From Gemmatimonadota bacterium (lineage in GTDB: Bacteria; Gemmatimonadota; Gemmatimonadetes; Longimicrobiales; Longimicrobiaceae), in NCBI GenBank assembly GCA_028287185.1, contig JAQBQD010000007.1, positions 1 through 40,494 on the forward strand: a stretch of DNA of 40,494 nucleotides. Reading direction: 5' to 3'. Below, one piece after another: positions 33,119 to 40,494 of the stretch. The first letter of the stretch is position 1, and each line of letters opens with the position of its first letter. The position numbers and the translations under genes are program-made. Below the pieces are notes generated by a model that was not told the origin of the DNA, did no database searches, and saw only the letters and a program-made list of their open reading frames with translations.

Positions 33119-34047
33119 GGTCGGTGGATGAAGGTGTAGGTGCCGCCGGACCCGGGCTCGGCCGCGCCGGTTTCCGCCAGGTAGCGCAGGATGGCCGCGA
33201 GCGACCCCGCCGCCGCCGCGTGAAGCGCGGGGTGCAGCGCGTCGCCGTACACGTCCCGCAGAAGCTCGTCCGGGCGCGCCGTCCTCCGCGCCGAGAGGGC
33301 GGCGGCCGCCTGGTCGATGCGCACGCGGCGGTGCGCGCGGTAGCGTTCGACGGCGGCGGCGGGGTCCGCGATCTCCGGGCCGTGCGCGGGCAGCAGGGTG
33401 CGCGGGCCGATCACCGCCACGCGGTCCAGCGACGCCAGGTACGCGCGCAGGTTGCCTTCCGGCGGCGCCACGAGCGTCGTGTCGCCCACGCCCATGAACA
33501 GGTCGCCGGCGAAGAGCACGCCCCCGTCCCCCGCCTCCGGACCGCGCCAGTGGAAGGCCAGGTGCTCGGGCGCATGCCCCGGCGTCGCGACCGCATCGAC
33601 CGACCCGGCATCCGTATCGACCGAGTCGCCGTCGGCCAGCCAGCGGTCCACGACGAGTTCGCCGGGTCCAGTGTGCTTGGTCGACGCGCCGACTGCCGGC
33701 TGATCCAAGGTCCCAGCCTCGCCCGACTCCGTGGATGCGGAGCCGCCGGCCGATCGACCCGGGTCGGCGGATTGCATCGACAGCGCGCCGCGGGCCATCC
33801 ACACCGGTGCGCCGGTCCTGTGCCGGAGCGCGGGCGCGGCCTCCGCGTGGTCGGGGTGCGCGTGCGTGAGCAGGATCGCCACGGGTGCAACGCCGTCCAG
33901 GGCGCGTTCGATGGCGTCCAGGTGCGCCGCGTCGTCCGGCCCGGGGTCGATCACCACCGGGCGCCGCCGGCCGACGATGAACGTCCGCGTGCCGTCCAGC
34001 GTCATCGGTGACGGGTTGGGCGCCAGCAGCGTGCGCGGCATCGGCAT
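33115..34047 (-). CDS. MBL-fold hydrolase, LACTB2-like
   Basis: This 310-residue protein has the metallo-beta-lactamase motif THAHPDH (61-67), then GHAPEH (His158), GDLF (Asp182) and the PAHGPE His222, the full set for a two-metal hydrolase. The C-terminal helical part (RRTARPDELLRDVYG to LAAILRYLAETG) matches the winged-helix tail of LACTB2-type enzymes. About residues 90-129 form a Ser/Gly/Thr-rich insert (ADPGRSAGGSASTESGEAGT) with no family counterpart that I recall. It begins 5 bases after the cyclase stop and overlaps the peptidase start by 4 bases. The substrate is unknown; thioester, phosphodiester or RNA hydrolysis are all seen in the family. Confidence 0.88.
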   Translation of the reverse strand: MPMPRTLLAPNPSPMTLDGTRTFIVGRRRPVVIDPGPDDAAHLDAIERALDGVAPVAILLTHAHPDHAEAAPALRHRTGAPVWMARGALSMQSADPGRSAGGSASTESGEAGTLDQPAVGASTKHTGPGELVVDRWLADGDSVDTDAGSVDAVATPGHAPEHLAFHWRGPEAGDGGVLFAGDLFMGVGDTTLVAPPEGNLRAYLASLDRVAVIGPRTLLPAHGPEIADPAAAVERYRAHRRVRIDQAAAALSARRTARPDELLRDVYGDALHPALHAAAAGSLAAILRYLAETGAAEPGSGGTYTFIHRP

Positions 34048-34052
34048 CGGCG

Positions 34053-34697
34053 TCAGAGGCCGCGCAGCACGGCACGCACGGGCGAGGCGTCGGCCTCCTC
34101 CAGCCGCAGCGGCAGGGCGATCAGCTCGTAGTCGCCCGCCGGCACGTCGTCCAGCAGCAGGTTCTCGACGATGGCGATGCCCGCGGCGCCGAACGCGTTG
34201 TGGGCGGGGAGATCCCGGGAGTCGAACGGATCGACCGAAGGCGCGTCCGTGCCGACGAGCCTGACGCCGGCCTCCGCCAGCATCGCCGCCGCCGCCGGGG
34301 TGGGCGCCGCGAACGCGGTGGGGAAGACGTCCGGATCGCTCCACGCGCCGGTGTGGAACAGCAGGCGCTCGGGCCACGCCCCTCCGCCCAGCTCGCGCAG
34401 CAGCAGGTCGCCGTCGATCATCGCGCATCCCCGCGCATCCACCACCCGCGCCGGCCCCAGGTACGACTCCAGCGGCGCCGCGCCGATGCGCACTCCGTGG
34501 TCGGACACGTGGAACGGCCCGTCCGCATGGGTGCCCGTGTGCGCGCTCATCGAAAGCTCCGCCACGTTCACCGTGGACCCTTCGGAGCGCAGCATCGTCC
34601 AGCGGATGCAGCACGGCGCATCCCCCGGCCACACGGGCGTGCCGGCGCGGACGGGGCGCGAGACGTCGAACAAGCGGGACGTGGATTCCGTCGGCAT
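34053..34697 (-). CDS. Cyclase/kynurenine formamidase-family hydrolase
   Basis: This 214-residue protein carries the family metal-binding signature HTGTHADGPFH (residues 53-63). It has an N-terminal RLFDVSRPVRAGTPVWPGD and a late GTDAPSVDP, as in KynB-type kynurenine formamidases and related metal-dependent hydrolases of the cyclase family. The length fits. KynB makes kynurenine from N-formylkynurenine in tryptophan breakdown, but no other kyn genes lie nearby, so the substrate is uncertain. It is the first gene of a three-gene operon. Confidence 0.88.
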   Translation of the reverse strand: MPTESTSRLFDVSRPVRAGTPVWPGDAPCCIRWTMLRSEGSTVNVAELSMSAHTGTHADGPFHVSDHGVRIGAAPLESYLGPARVVDARGCAMIDGDLLLRELGGGAWPERLLFHTGAWSDPDVFPTAFAAPTPAAAAMLAEAGVRLVGTDAPSVDPFDSRDLPAHNAFGAAGIAIVENLLLDDVPAGDYELIALPLRLEEADASPVRAVLRGL

Positions 34698-34731
34698 TGG
34701 ATGATGGTGTGGTGGAGCGGGAGGCCCTCAT

Positions 34732-34764
34732 CCCCCGCCCGCTCCCCCATAAGCGGGCGAGGGG
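34732..34764. repeat. Hairpin next to the dispersed repeat
   Basis: CGCCCGCT (34736-34743) pairs with AGCGGGCG (34752-34759) around an 8-base loop. Four more C-G pairs extend the stem after a single bulged A. It precedes the second copy of the 88-base repeat by a few bases and lies between the FAD-reductase stop and the cyclase start, both on the minus strand. It may help to end the reductase transcript. Confidence 0.45.
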
Positions 34765-34772
34765 GTGTCTGT

Positions 34773-34860
34773 GCGTGGCCTTTCGCGGCGATGCGCGCTT
34801 CGGCGCGGAGCAGCCTCCGCAGGGAGGCTTCGTGCCCTTGTTGCCGCGGCTTCAGCCGCC
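34773..34860. repeat. 88-base dispersed repeat, copy 2
   Basis: Gap-free partner of 27021-27108. Shared blocks include TGGCCTTTCGCG, GCGCGGAGCAGCCTCCGCAG and TTGCCGCGGCTTCAGCCGCC. The middle part (about 34788-34801) has diverged most. Its end lies 10 bases from the stop of the reductase gene. Both copies are intergenic and have the same orientation in the window. Confidence 0.75.
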
Positions 34861-34870
34861 CGCCCCGCGC

Positions 34871-36058
34871 CTACCACACCAGCCGCGCCAGCAGCGAAGG
34901 CCGGAGCAGCGACCGCACGGGGGATACGTCGCCGGTGACGCGAATGACGGCGTCGGCCAGCACGGGCCGCCGGCGGAAGCGGGCGGCGACGGCGCCGAAG
35001 AGAGCCGGGCGCGAGACGACGCCTTCCACCACGTGCTGCACGCGCTCGCCCGCGCCGAACGCCCGGCGGCGGGCGCGGTCGTAGGGCGCGAGCGCAGCCG
35101 ACGTCACGCCCCCCGCGCGGAGGGCGGCGTCCACGGTCCGCGCCGCCAGCTCGGCGCCGTGGAGGGCGCGGTAGATGCCCTGTCCGGTGAACGGATCATA
35201 GTAGCCGGCCGCATCGCCCACAAGCAACGCGCCGTCCGCAACTGCGCGGCGGATGGGCCAGTCGAACGGCCCCGTCGCCAGCACGTCGTCCACCCGCCAC
35301 GCGCCGATCCCGTGCCGGCGAAGCGCGTCGTCGAAGAAGTCGGCCGCGTGCCCGCGCACGCCTTCCGCGTGGCCGCCGGTGACGACGACGGTGACGTTCG
35401 CGCTGCCGTCGCCCACGTCCGCGATGCCCACGCACTCGCGCCCGCGCACGCGCAGCTCGCCGCGCCCGCCCATGTCGTGCATCCCCGTGACGTGCGCGGT
35501 GAGCGCCAGCTTCCGCAGCCGCGGCCCGCGCTTCAGCAGCCCCAGCCGCCGGAGGACGACGGAGCGCAGGCCGTCCGCGCCGACGACCAGGCGCGCGGGG
35601 ATCTCCACCGGCCGGCCGTCCGCATCCACCCCCCGGACTCCGGCGACGGCCCCGGACTCGTCGCGCAGAAGGTCCGTCACGCGGACGCCGGTGCGCACCT
35701 CCGCTCCCGCCGCGCGCGCGTGGTCCAGCAGGATGCGGTCGAGGACGGCGCGGGGAAGGGCGAAGCCGGATTCGCCGCGGGGAAAGCTGCCGCCGAAGCC
35801 CTCCGCGCCCGCGCCGATGCGCCAGCCGTGCAGCGGCGCGGGATGCGCGGCGAGCACGGCGGGCAGCACGCCCAGGCGGTCGAGAGCACGGACGGCTGCG
35901 GGGTTCACGCACTCGCCGCACGGCTTGCGGCGGGGAAACTCCGCGCGGTCCAGCAGCAGCACGTCGCGGCCCAGGGACGCCAGCCGGTGGGCGAGCGCGG
36001 AGCCCGCCGGGCCGCCGCCGACCACCACCACGTCGCGCGTCCTCGCTGCGCCGACCAT
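34871..36058 (-). CDS. Geranylgeranyl-reductase-family FAD oxidoreductase
   Basis: This 395-residue flavoprotein begins RDVVVVGGGPAGSALAHRLA (about residues 7-26), the Rossmann FAD-binding loop. It then has PCGECVNPAA and the second FAD motif LLVGDAAGYYDPFTGQGIYR near residue 285. This is the pattern of the geranylgeranyl reductase/PHBH group, which reduces isoprenoid chains or hydroxylates aromatic rings. Its ATG overlaps the stop of the methyltransferase (TGATG), so the two are translated together. I recall such pairs beside type III polyketide synthases; no such gene lies in the window. The substrate is open. Confidence 0.85.
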   Translation of the reverse strand: MVGAARTRDVVVVGGGPAGSALAHRLASLGRDVLLLDRAEFPRRKPCGECVNPAAVRALDRLGVLPAVLAAHPAPLHGWRIGAGAEGFGGSFPRGESGFALPRAVLDRILLDHARAAGAEVRTGVRVTDLLRDESGAVAGVRGVDADGRPVEIPARLVVGADGLRSVVLRRLGLLKRGPRLRKLALTAHVTGMHDMGGRGELRVRGRECVGIADVGDGSANVTVVVTGGHAEGVRGHAADFFDDALRRHGIGAWRVDDVLATGPFDWPIRRAVADGALLVGDAAGYYDPFTGQGIYRALHGAELAARTVDAALRAGGVTSAALAPYDRARRRAFGAGERVQHVVEGVVSRPALFGAVAARFRRRPVLADAVIRVTGDVSPVRSLLRPSLLARLVW

Positions 36059-36789
36059 CAGCCCCTCCCGGTCCCGCCGCCGGTGCGGTCCACGACCAGC
36101 GCGACGCGGAAGGGGAAGTGCGCGTGCACCGTCCAGTCGCGCAGCCCCGCCTCGGCCGCCAGCTCGCGCAGCTCCGCGGGCGTGTACGCGCGGCGGACGG
36201 AGAGCGGGCCGTCGTGTGCCGTCACGGGGTGGCGTCGCCAGACGGTGGCGGCCAGGAGATGCGCGCCGAGCAGCGCGGGGCGCGAGCGGGCGAGGTCGTT
36301 GACGATGACGCCGTACCGGGCCACGCGATCCAGCTCGCGGAGCACGCGCGGGGCGTCCGCGCGCACGTCGAAGTGGTGCAGGGCGGTGGAGCAGAGGGCG
36401 AAGCCGAAGGCGCCGTCGGGGTAGGGAAGCGCCAGCGCGTCCGCGAGTTCCACCGTCACGTCGGGGTCGGTGGACACGTGGCGGCGGGCCAGGTCGAGCG
36501 TGGTGGCGTGGAAGTCGGTCGCGGTGACGTGGACGCGGACGCCGTGGGCGCGGCCCCAGGCGGCGACGTGCAGGGGGATGTCGCCGGAGCCGGTGGCCAC
36601 GTCCAGAACGCTGGCCTCGGTCGATGCCAGGCGGCGGAGCATGGGGCCCAGGTGGCGGAGCACGACGCGGGTGCCGCCCAGCCACCGGTTCACGCGGCGC
36701 AGGTCGGCCAGGCTGAGCGCGAGCTGGCCAGGGTCCTGCCCAGCCTCGTCCATCCGCTCCGCGCCTGCGGCCCGCGGCAGCGTGGTCAC
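36058..36789 (-). CDS. Class I SAM-dependent methyltransferase
   Basis: This 243-residue protein has the SAM-binding motif VLDVATGSGDIP (about residues 61-72), then TATDFHATTLD, the ADALALPYPDGAFGFALCST segment and LHHFD. These are the ordinary motifs I-III of small-molecule class I methyltransferases. The segment SLADLRRVNRWLGGTRVVLR near the N-terminus recalls methyltransferases linked with type III polyketide synthase loci. It is translationally coupled with the FAD oxidoreductase. ATG 36789 is used; ATG 36753 (MDEAGQ) is equally possible. Confidence 0.85.
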   Translation of the reverse strand: MTTLPRAAGAERMDEAGQDPGQLALSLADLRRVNRWLGGTRVVLRHLGPMLRRLASTEASVLDVATGSGDIPLHVAAWGRAHGVRVHVTATDFHATTLDLARRHVSTDPDVTVELADALALPYPDGAFGFALCSTALHHFDVRADAPRVLRELDRVARYGVIVNDLARSRPALLGAHLLAATVWRRHPVTAHDGPLSVRRAYTPAELRELAAEAGLRDWTVHAHFPFRVALVVDRTGGGTGRG

Positions 36790-36903
36790 GCCGGATCCCC
36801 GAACGCGCCGGCTCGACCGGCCAGCCGCGGGACGCGTGGACGCCCGATGGACGGCGTGGGGCCGACGGACGCCCCGCGAGGATCGCGCATCATCCCGGGC
36901 CCG

Positions 36904-37824
36904 TCATTCCACGCGCTCGCGAGCGGGGCGGCGGTCCAGGGGCTCCACGTGCACGATGACCCCCGCGGCGCCCAGGCGGGCGCTCACCTCGCGCTCCACC
37001 GTGTCGGCGATGTCGTGCGCCGTCTCCACGTCCACCTCGCCGCGCACGGCGATGGTCAGCTCGGCGAACATGCTGCCCTGGCGCCCGCGCGAGCGCACGT
37101 CGTACACGCCCTGCACGCCGCTCATCTCCCCCGCCACGCGGGTGATCTCGGCCGCCTCCACGGCGCGCTCGTCCACCAGCACGGGCACGGCGCCGCGCAC
37201 GATCTCCCACCCCGTCCGGGCGATGAGCAGGGAGACGAAGAGCGTGGTCCACGCGTCCGCGCCGGGAATGCCCATGCGCCCCAGCAGCAGGCCGGCGAGC
37301 ACGGCCAGCGTCACGAACACGTCCGCGCGCAGGTGGGCCGCGTCGGCCACCATCAGCTCGCTGTTCAGCGCCTCGCCCCGGCGGCGCTCGTACTCCGAGG
37401 CGACGAGGCCCACGACGAGCGAGGCGATCATCACCCACACGGCCGGCGAGGTGTCGTGCGTCTGCACGCGTCCGGCGCGGATGTGGGCCACCGCGCCCCG
37501 CACCAGCTCGAACACGGTGATGGACAGGAAGGCCACCATGGCCAGCGCGCCCAGCGCCTCGAACTTCTGGTGGCCGTAGGGATGCCGCTCGTCGGGCGCC
37601 TGCGCGGCCACGCGGGAGAGCGCCAGGGAAAGCACGGTGGTGAGCGTGTCCACGCCCGAGTCGATGGCGCCGCCCACCACGGCCAGGGAGTGCACGCGCC
37701 ACCCCACGGCCGCCTTGGCCGCCGCCAGCGCCAGGTTCAGCGCCAGCACCCGCAGCAGCACCGTGCGGATCTGGGTGGAGCGGGCGTCCTGCTGGGCCTG
37801 GGTGGGAAGCGAGGCCGTGCTCAC
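36904..37824 (-). CDS. Cation diffusion facilitator (CDF) metal transporter
   Basis: This 306-residue membrane protein is a CDF exporter (Zn2+, Co2+, Fe2+ or Mn2+ for H+ exchange). TM2 holds AIDSGVDTLTTV with two Asp, and TM5 holds DAAHLRADVFVTLA with the HxxxD pair, which together form the transport site. HPYGHQKFEALGAL follows TM2, as usual. The soluble C-terminal domain (RVAGEMSGVQGVYDVRSRGR ... VIVHVEPL) is present. The metal cannot be told from the motifs alone. The GTG start at 37824 overlaps the amidohydrolase stop (GTGA), giving coupled translation. Confidence 0.92.
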   Translation of the reverse strand: MSTASLPTQAQQDARSTQIRTVLLRVLALNLALAAAKAAVGWRVHSLAVVGGAIDSGVDTLTTVLSLALSRVAAQAPDERHPYGHQKFEALGALAMVAFLSITVFELVRGAVAHIRAGRVQTHDTSPAVWVMIASLVVGLVASEYERRRGEALNSELMVADAAHLRADVFVTLAVLAGLLLGRMGIPGADAWTTLFVSLLIARTGWEIVRGAVPVLVDERAVEAAEITRVAGEMSGVQGVYDVRSRGRQGSMFAELTIAVRGEVDVETAHDIADTVEREVSARLGAAGVIVHVEPLDRRPARERVE

Positions 37825-39206
37825 GCCAGCACCGCCCGCAGCCGCCCGGCCGCGTCCTCCACCCGCGCCCCCAGCGCCTCCGCGTCCAGCGTCAGCACGC
37901 GCCCGCCCTCCATCAGCACCCGCCCGCGCACGGCGGCCAGCACCACGTCCGTGCCCTGCGCCGCGTGGAAGACGGCGGCGGCGGGGTCGTGCACGGGGCG
38001 TGCGTGCGGCGCGGCGAGCGAGACGGCGCACAGGTCGGCGTCCTTGCCCGGCTCCAGCGTGCCGATGCGCGCGTCCAGGCCCAGGGCGCGGGCGCCGTCC
38101 AGCGTGCAGAGGCGCAGCAGCTCGGCGGCGGGCAGCGCGTCGGGCGATGCAAGGCGGGCACGGTGCAGGATGGATGCGATGCGGGCCTCCTCCAGAAGGT
38201 CCAGGCGGTTGTTGCTTCCCACGGAGTCCGTTCCCAGCCCCACGCACACGCCGGCCTGGGCCAGCTCCGCGTACGGCGCCACGCCGTGCCCCAGCCGCGC
38301 GTTGGCCACGGGGCAGTGGGCCACGGCGCTGCCGCTGCCGGCGATGCGCCGCACGTCGTCCGGGGTCACGGTGACGCAGTGGATGAGCAGGGGACGTGCC
38401 CGCAGCACGCCCAGGCGGTCCAGCATCTCCACCGTGGACGTGCCCCGCACGGGCGTGGCGATTCCGCGCGCCCGCAGGCCGGGCGCGAAGTCGCCCTCGC
38501 CGCGCTCCACCAGGCCGCGCTCGGCGGCGGACTCGGCGGCGTGCACGGCGACGGGGAGGCCCTCGGCGACGGCGTACTGCGCCGCGGCGGCGAAGAGCGC
38601 GTCGCTCACGGTGTAGGGCGCGTGGGGCGAGACGCCGACGTGCACCAAGTCGGTCGCATGGGCGCGCAGCCCGTCGACGGCGGCGCGGAGGTCGGCCATG
38701 CTGGCGTCCGCCTGCGCGGGATCGGGGCCGAACACCTCGCGGTAGACGATGCCGCGCATGCCCGCGTCGCGCAGGGCGTGCAGGGCGGCGGCGGACATCT
38801 CCGTGGCGCCCAGCGTGGTGACGCCGGCGCGCAGCGACTCCACCAGCGTCCACCGCGCGGCCGCGTCGTAGTCGGCGTCGTGCAGCGCGGCGCGCTTGCT
38901 GCCGACCAGGCGCAGGATCCAGTCGCGGAAGCGCAGGTCCTCCAGCGCGCCCTTGTAGTGCGCCAGCTCGGGGTGCGCGTGCACGTTCACCAGGCCCGGC
39001 ATGAGCGCGGCCTCGCCCAGCTCCACCACCCGCGCGCCCTCCGGAGGCTCGATGGCGGGGCGGGGGGCCACGGCGGCGATGCGCCCGTCGGCACCCACCA
39101 GCACGGCGCCGTCGCGGATGGGCGCCGACGCCACCGGCAGCACCCATGCGGCGCGGTAGAGCGTGACCCGAAGCCCGCCCGTCTCCTCGTTCCCAGCGTG
39201 CGTCAT
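37821..39206 (-). CDS. Amidohydrolase, MTA/SAH or aminodeoxyfutalosine deaminase-like
   Basis: This 461-residue protein is a metal-dependent deaminase of the MtaD/SsnA/TrzA amidohydrolase branch. Visible ligands are VNVHAHPE (HxH), AVHAAES, LLIHCVTVTPDD and GLGTDSVGSNN, in the expected order along the barrel, with the C-terminal KDADLCAV strand segment. Candidate substrates are methylthioadenosine, S-adenosylhomocysteine or aminodeoxyfutalosine. The last is attractive because MqnB (25289-26059) needs futalosine, which MqnX-type deaminases make. Proof would need phylogeny. ATG 39206 is chosen because GGGCGAG precedes it; ATG 39242 is an alternative. It is coupled to the CDF gene downstream. 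Confidence 0.8.
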   Translation of the reverse strand: MTHAGNEETGGLRVTLYRAAWVLPVASAPIRDGAVLVGADGRIAAVAPRPAIEPPEGARVVELGEAALMPGLVNVHAHPELAHYKGALEDLRFRDWILRLVGSKRAALHDADYDAAARWTLVESLRAGVTTLGATEMSAAALHALRDAGMRGIVYREVFGPDPAQADASMADLRAAVDGLRAHATDLVHVGVSPHAPYTVSDALFAAAAQYAVAEGLPVAVHAAESAAERGLVERGEGDFAPGLRARGIATPVRGTSTVEMLDRLGVLRARPLLIHCVTVTPDDVRRIAGSGSAVAHCPVANARLGHGVAPYAELAQAGVCVGLGTDSVGSNNRLDLLEEARIASILHRARLASPDALPAAELLRLCTLDGARALGLDARIGTLEPGKDADLCAVSLAAPHARPVHDPAAAVFHAAQGTDVVLAAVRGRVLMEGGRVLTLDAEALGARVEDAAGRLRAVLA

Positions 39207-39407
39207 CTCGCCCGGCGCGTCACGGTGTGCGGTGCGGTCCATTCGCGTGAAGCCGTCAAAGCTGCGTGCGGCGCGGGCGCGGGGCAACCCGTGCGGGCGG
39301 AGGGCGCGCGCATCCGCCGCGGCAGGGGTCTTGCTCAGGCAGCGGGCTTCCGGCGCGGGCCGCGCGCCCGGAGCAGACGGAGACACCGCACTTCGGAGGG
39401 ACGTTCG

Positions 39408-39911
39408 ATGCCCGAGATGACCGAGCTGAAGGAGCTGCTGAAGCACGAGCTGGGCGACCTGCTGTACGCCGAGCGCCGCTTCGTGACCGCCACCAAGGCG
39501 ATGGTGCGCGAGGCGCAGAACCCCGAGCTGAAGGCGCGCCTGGAGCAGCACCTGCGCGAGACCGAGGGGCACATCGAGCGGCTGGGGCAGGCGTTCGAGG
39601 CCATCGGCGAGAAGGCGAAGGCCGAGAAGTGCCCCGCCGCCATCGGCCTGAAGGAGGAGCACGACTCGTTCAAGACCGAGGAGAAGCCCTCCAAGCAGAT
39701 CATGGAGGCCTTCGACCTGGGCTCGGGGCTGCGCGTGGAGCACTACGAGATCGCGGCCTACCGCACCGCCATCGCCATCGCCACCGCCATGGGCGAGGAG
39801 GAGTGCGCCGCGATCCTGCAGGAGAACCTGGACGAGGAGATGGAGATGGCCTCGTACCTGGAGACCAACGCGGTGGAGCTGCTGCGCCCGCTGGCCGCGC
39901 AGCAGGCGTAG
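39408..39911 (+). CDS. YciE/YciF-type ferritin-like protein (DUF892)
   Basis: This 167-residue, all-helical protein matches the DUF892/YciE family. Signs are ELKELLKHELGDLLYAERR, QHLRETEGHIERLGQAFE, the AFDLGSGLRVEHYEIAAYR segment and DEEMEMASYL, with Glu and His spacing typical of ferritin-like four-helix bundles. Members are induced in general stress and may bind di-iron. The ATG at 39408 follows GGAGGGA (39395-39401). It is divergent from the amidohydrolase. A UUCG-type hairpin lies just downstream, before a small gene in the same direction. Confidence 0.9.
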   Translation: MPEMTELKELLKHELGDLLYAERRFVTATKAMVREAQNPELKARLEQHLRETEGHIERLGQAFEAIGEKAKAEKCPAAIGLKEEHDSFKTEEKPSKQIMEAFDLGSGLRVEHYEIAAYRTAIAIATAMGEEECAAILQENLDEEMEMASYLETNAVELLRPLAAQQA

Positions 39912-39918
39912 GCCGCTC

Positions 39919-39956
39919 GCGCGGCGGGGAAGGCCGTTCGCGGCTTCCCCCCGCGC
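39919..39956 (+). terminator. Stem-loop with TTCG tetraloop after the ferritin-like gene
   Basis: GCGCGG, GGGGAA and GCCG on the left pair with CGGC, TTCCCC and CCGCGC on the right, with two single-base bulges, around the loop TTCG closed by G-C. It starts 8 bases after the stop. The very stable C(UUCG)G-like loop and GC stem may stop transcription or protect the mRNA 3' end, while leaving some read-through to the small gene at 40003. Confidence 0.6.
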
Positions 39957-40002
39957 AGCGCCGCACGCAACCGGAACGTCCACGAACCCGGAGGGGATGC
40001 AG

Positions 40003-40182
40003 ATGTCCAGCAAACGCGAGCTGATCGAGCCGCACGAGGGCGACAAGCGCTACGTGCGCCGCGACGAGAACGGACGCTTCACCAACGACCAGGTGGACGT
40101 GGGCCGCTCGCTGGCCGCCGACCGCCGCCAGCACGCGGCGCACAAGGCCAGGCCCGGCCACGGCGACGAGGGCGACCGCTAG
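40003..40182 (+). CDS. Small charged protein, family of unknown function
   Basis: This 59-residue frame starts MSSKRELIEPHEGDKRYVRRDENGRF and continues in charged, likely disordered sequence to GDEGDR. Similar short proteins (with EPH-GDKRYVRRD and DVGRSL-DRR-HA motifs) occur in many bacteria as I recall, without known function. The ribosome binding site GGAGGGG (39990-39996) directly touches an ATG at 39997 but lies 6 bases from the ATG at 40003, so the second ATG is chosen. It follows the stress-linked ferritin-like gene. Confidence 0.8.
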   Translation: MSSKRELIEPHEGDKRYVRRDENGRFTNDQVDVGRSLAADRRQHAAHKARPGHGDEGDR

Positions 40183-40186
40183 ACGG

Positions 40187-40226
40187 CGCACGCCGCTCCC
40201 GCCGCGGGTGGGAGCCGCGGCGTGCG
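40187..40226 (+). terminator. Hairpin after the small charged-protein gene
   Basis: An outer 8-bp stem (CGCACGCC 40187-40194 with GGCGTGCG 40219-40226) and an inner 9-bp stem with one G-T pair (GCTCCCGCC 40195-40203 with 40207-40215) stack around a GCG loop, with a 3-base bulge on the right. It begins 4 bases after the stop codon. There is no U-run, as with the other hairpins in this window. Confidence 0.65.
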
Positions 40227-40394
40227 GAGATGCAGGATGGAGGGACGAGGCGGTGCACCCGGATGGGCTGCGCCGCCTCCACTTTTCCGCCGTCCGCGCC
40301 GGGAATGCTGGCCTTCGGACGCACCTTTCCGGTGCCGCCTAGCACACTTCCGGACAACATTGCGGAAGCGGGCCGCGGCGCGCATCTTCGTCGC

Positions 40395-40494
40395 ATGGCT
40401 CGTCCACTCCGTCCACCCGATGCCGGCACGTCCGTGCAGCCCGGCTCCCCGCCCGCGGACGCCGCGCCCGCGGGCCGGCGCGCGGGCCGCGCCG
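40395..40494 (+). CDS. Possible start of a gene running off the window
   Basis: An ATG at 40395 opens a frame that stays open to the window end (33 residues, MARPLRPPDAGTSVQPGSPP and on), rich in Pro, Ala and Arg. No ribosome binding site is clear. The TTCCGG..GCGGAA dyad (40346-40366) lies just upstream. It could be the N-terminal tail of a real protein or a chance frame in GC-rich sequence. Confidence 0.25.
   Translation, partial: MARPLRPPDAGTSVQPGSPPADAAPAGRRAGRA

Noticed and set aside
36790..36903. Gene between the methyltransferase and the CDF transporter
   Set aside because: The 114 bases hold no frame with a ribosome binding site or recognisable motif.

Overview
The window is a GC-rich chromosomal segment from a diderm (Gram-negative-type) bacterium. 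The best guess is a Gemmatimonadota relative of Longimicrobium. This is inferred from several features: a very large RNA polymerase beta subunit with lineage-type inserts, futalosine-route menaquinone genes, a pinensin-like Cys-rich peptide gene, a CYCXC-family protein and a beta-barrel surface protein. It rests on recalled family knowledge, not on a search. No rRNA, tRNA, CRISPR array or intact insertion sequence was seen.

Layout. (1) 1-13624, plus strand: the core translation/transcription cluster tuf(end)-rpmG-secE-nusG-rplK-rplA-rplJ-rplL-rpoB-rpoC. RpoB is 1771 residues, with three insertions of about 115, 213 and 120 residues relative to E. coli. Two long perfect hairpins close the cluster. 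(2) 13888-20578, minus strand: a small membrane protein, a FadJ-like fusion whose dehydrogenase half has lost its catalytic motifs, a FadR-like TetR regulator, and a large outer-membrane protein joining a metallopeptidase, a TolB-type propeller and a barrel. (3) 21089-23398, plus strand: an unrecognised 179-residue protein and a DeaD/CsdA-type RNA helicase. (4) 23565-24293, minus strand: a HigBA-like toxin-antitoxin pair in an AT-richer patch. The toxin frame is broken by one extra base; the antitoxin is intact. (5) 24444-26059, minus strand: mqnB-mqnD with a 4-base overlap. (6) 26224-31179: envelope and small-protein genes, including a lipoprotein, a lytic transglycosylase with an Arg-rich tail, a 98-residue Cys-rich RiPP-like precursor with no modifying enzyme nearby, a zinc-ribbon protein and a CYCXC-family protein. 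(7) 31544-39206, minus strand: compact operons encoding cyclase/MBL hydrolase/M28 peptidase, methyltransferase/FAD reductase, and amidohydrolase/CDF cation transporter. The amidohydrolase could be the aminodeoxyfutalosine deaminase that feeds MqnB. (8) 39408-40182, plus strand: a YciE-like ferritin-fold stress protein and a small charged protein.

Intergenic space is structured. Convergent gene ends share perfect bidirectional hairpins. An 88-base repeat with two internal hairpins occurs at about 27.0 and 34.8 kb. A 16-base inverted repeat lies at about 31.4 kb. Dyads lie upstream of the toxin and peptide genes, and rplK has a leader with two competing helices.

The least explained loci are the orphan Cys-rich peptide (29150-29446), the RpoB inserts, the degenerate FadJ half and the peptidase-propeller-barrel protein.
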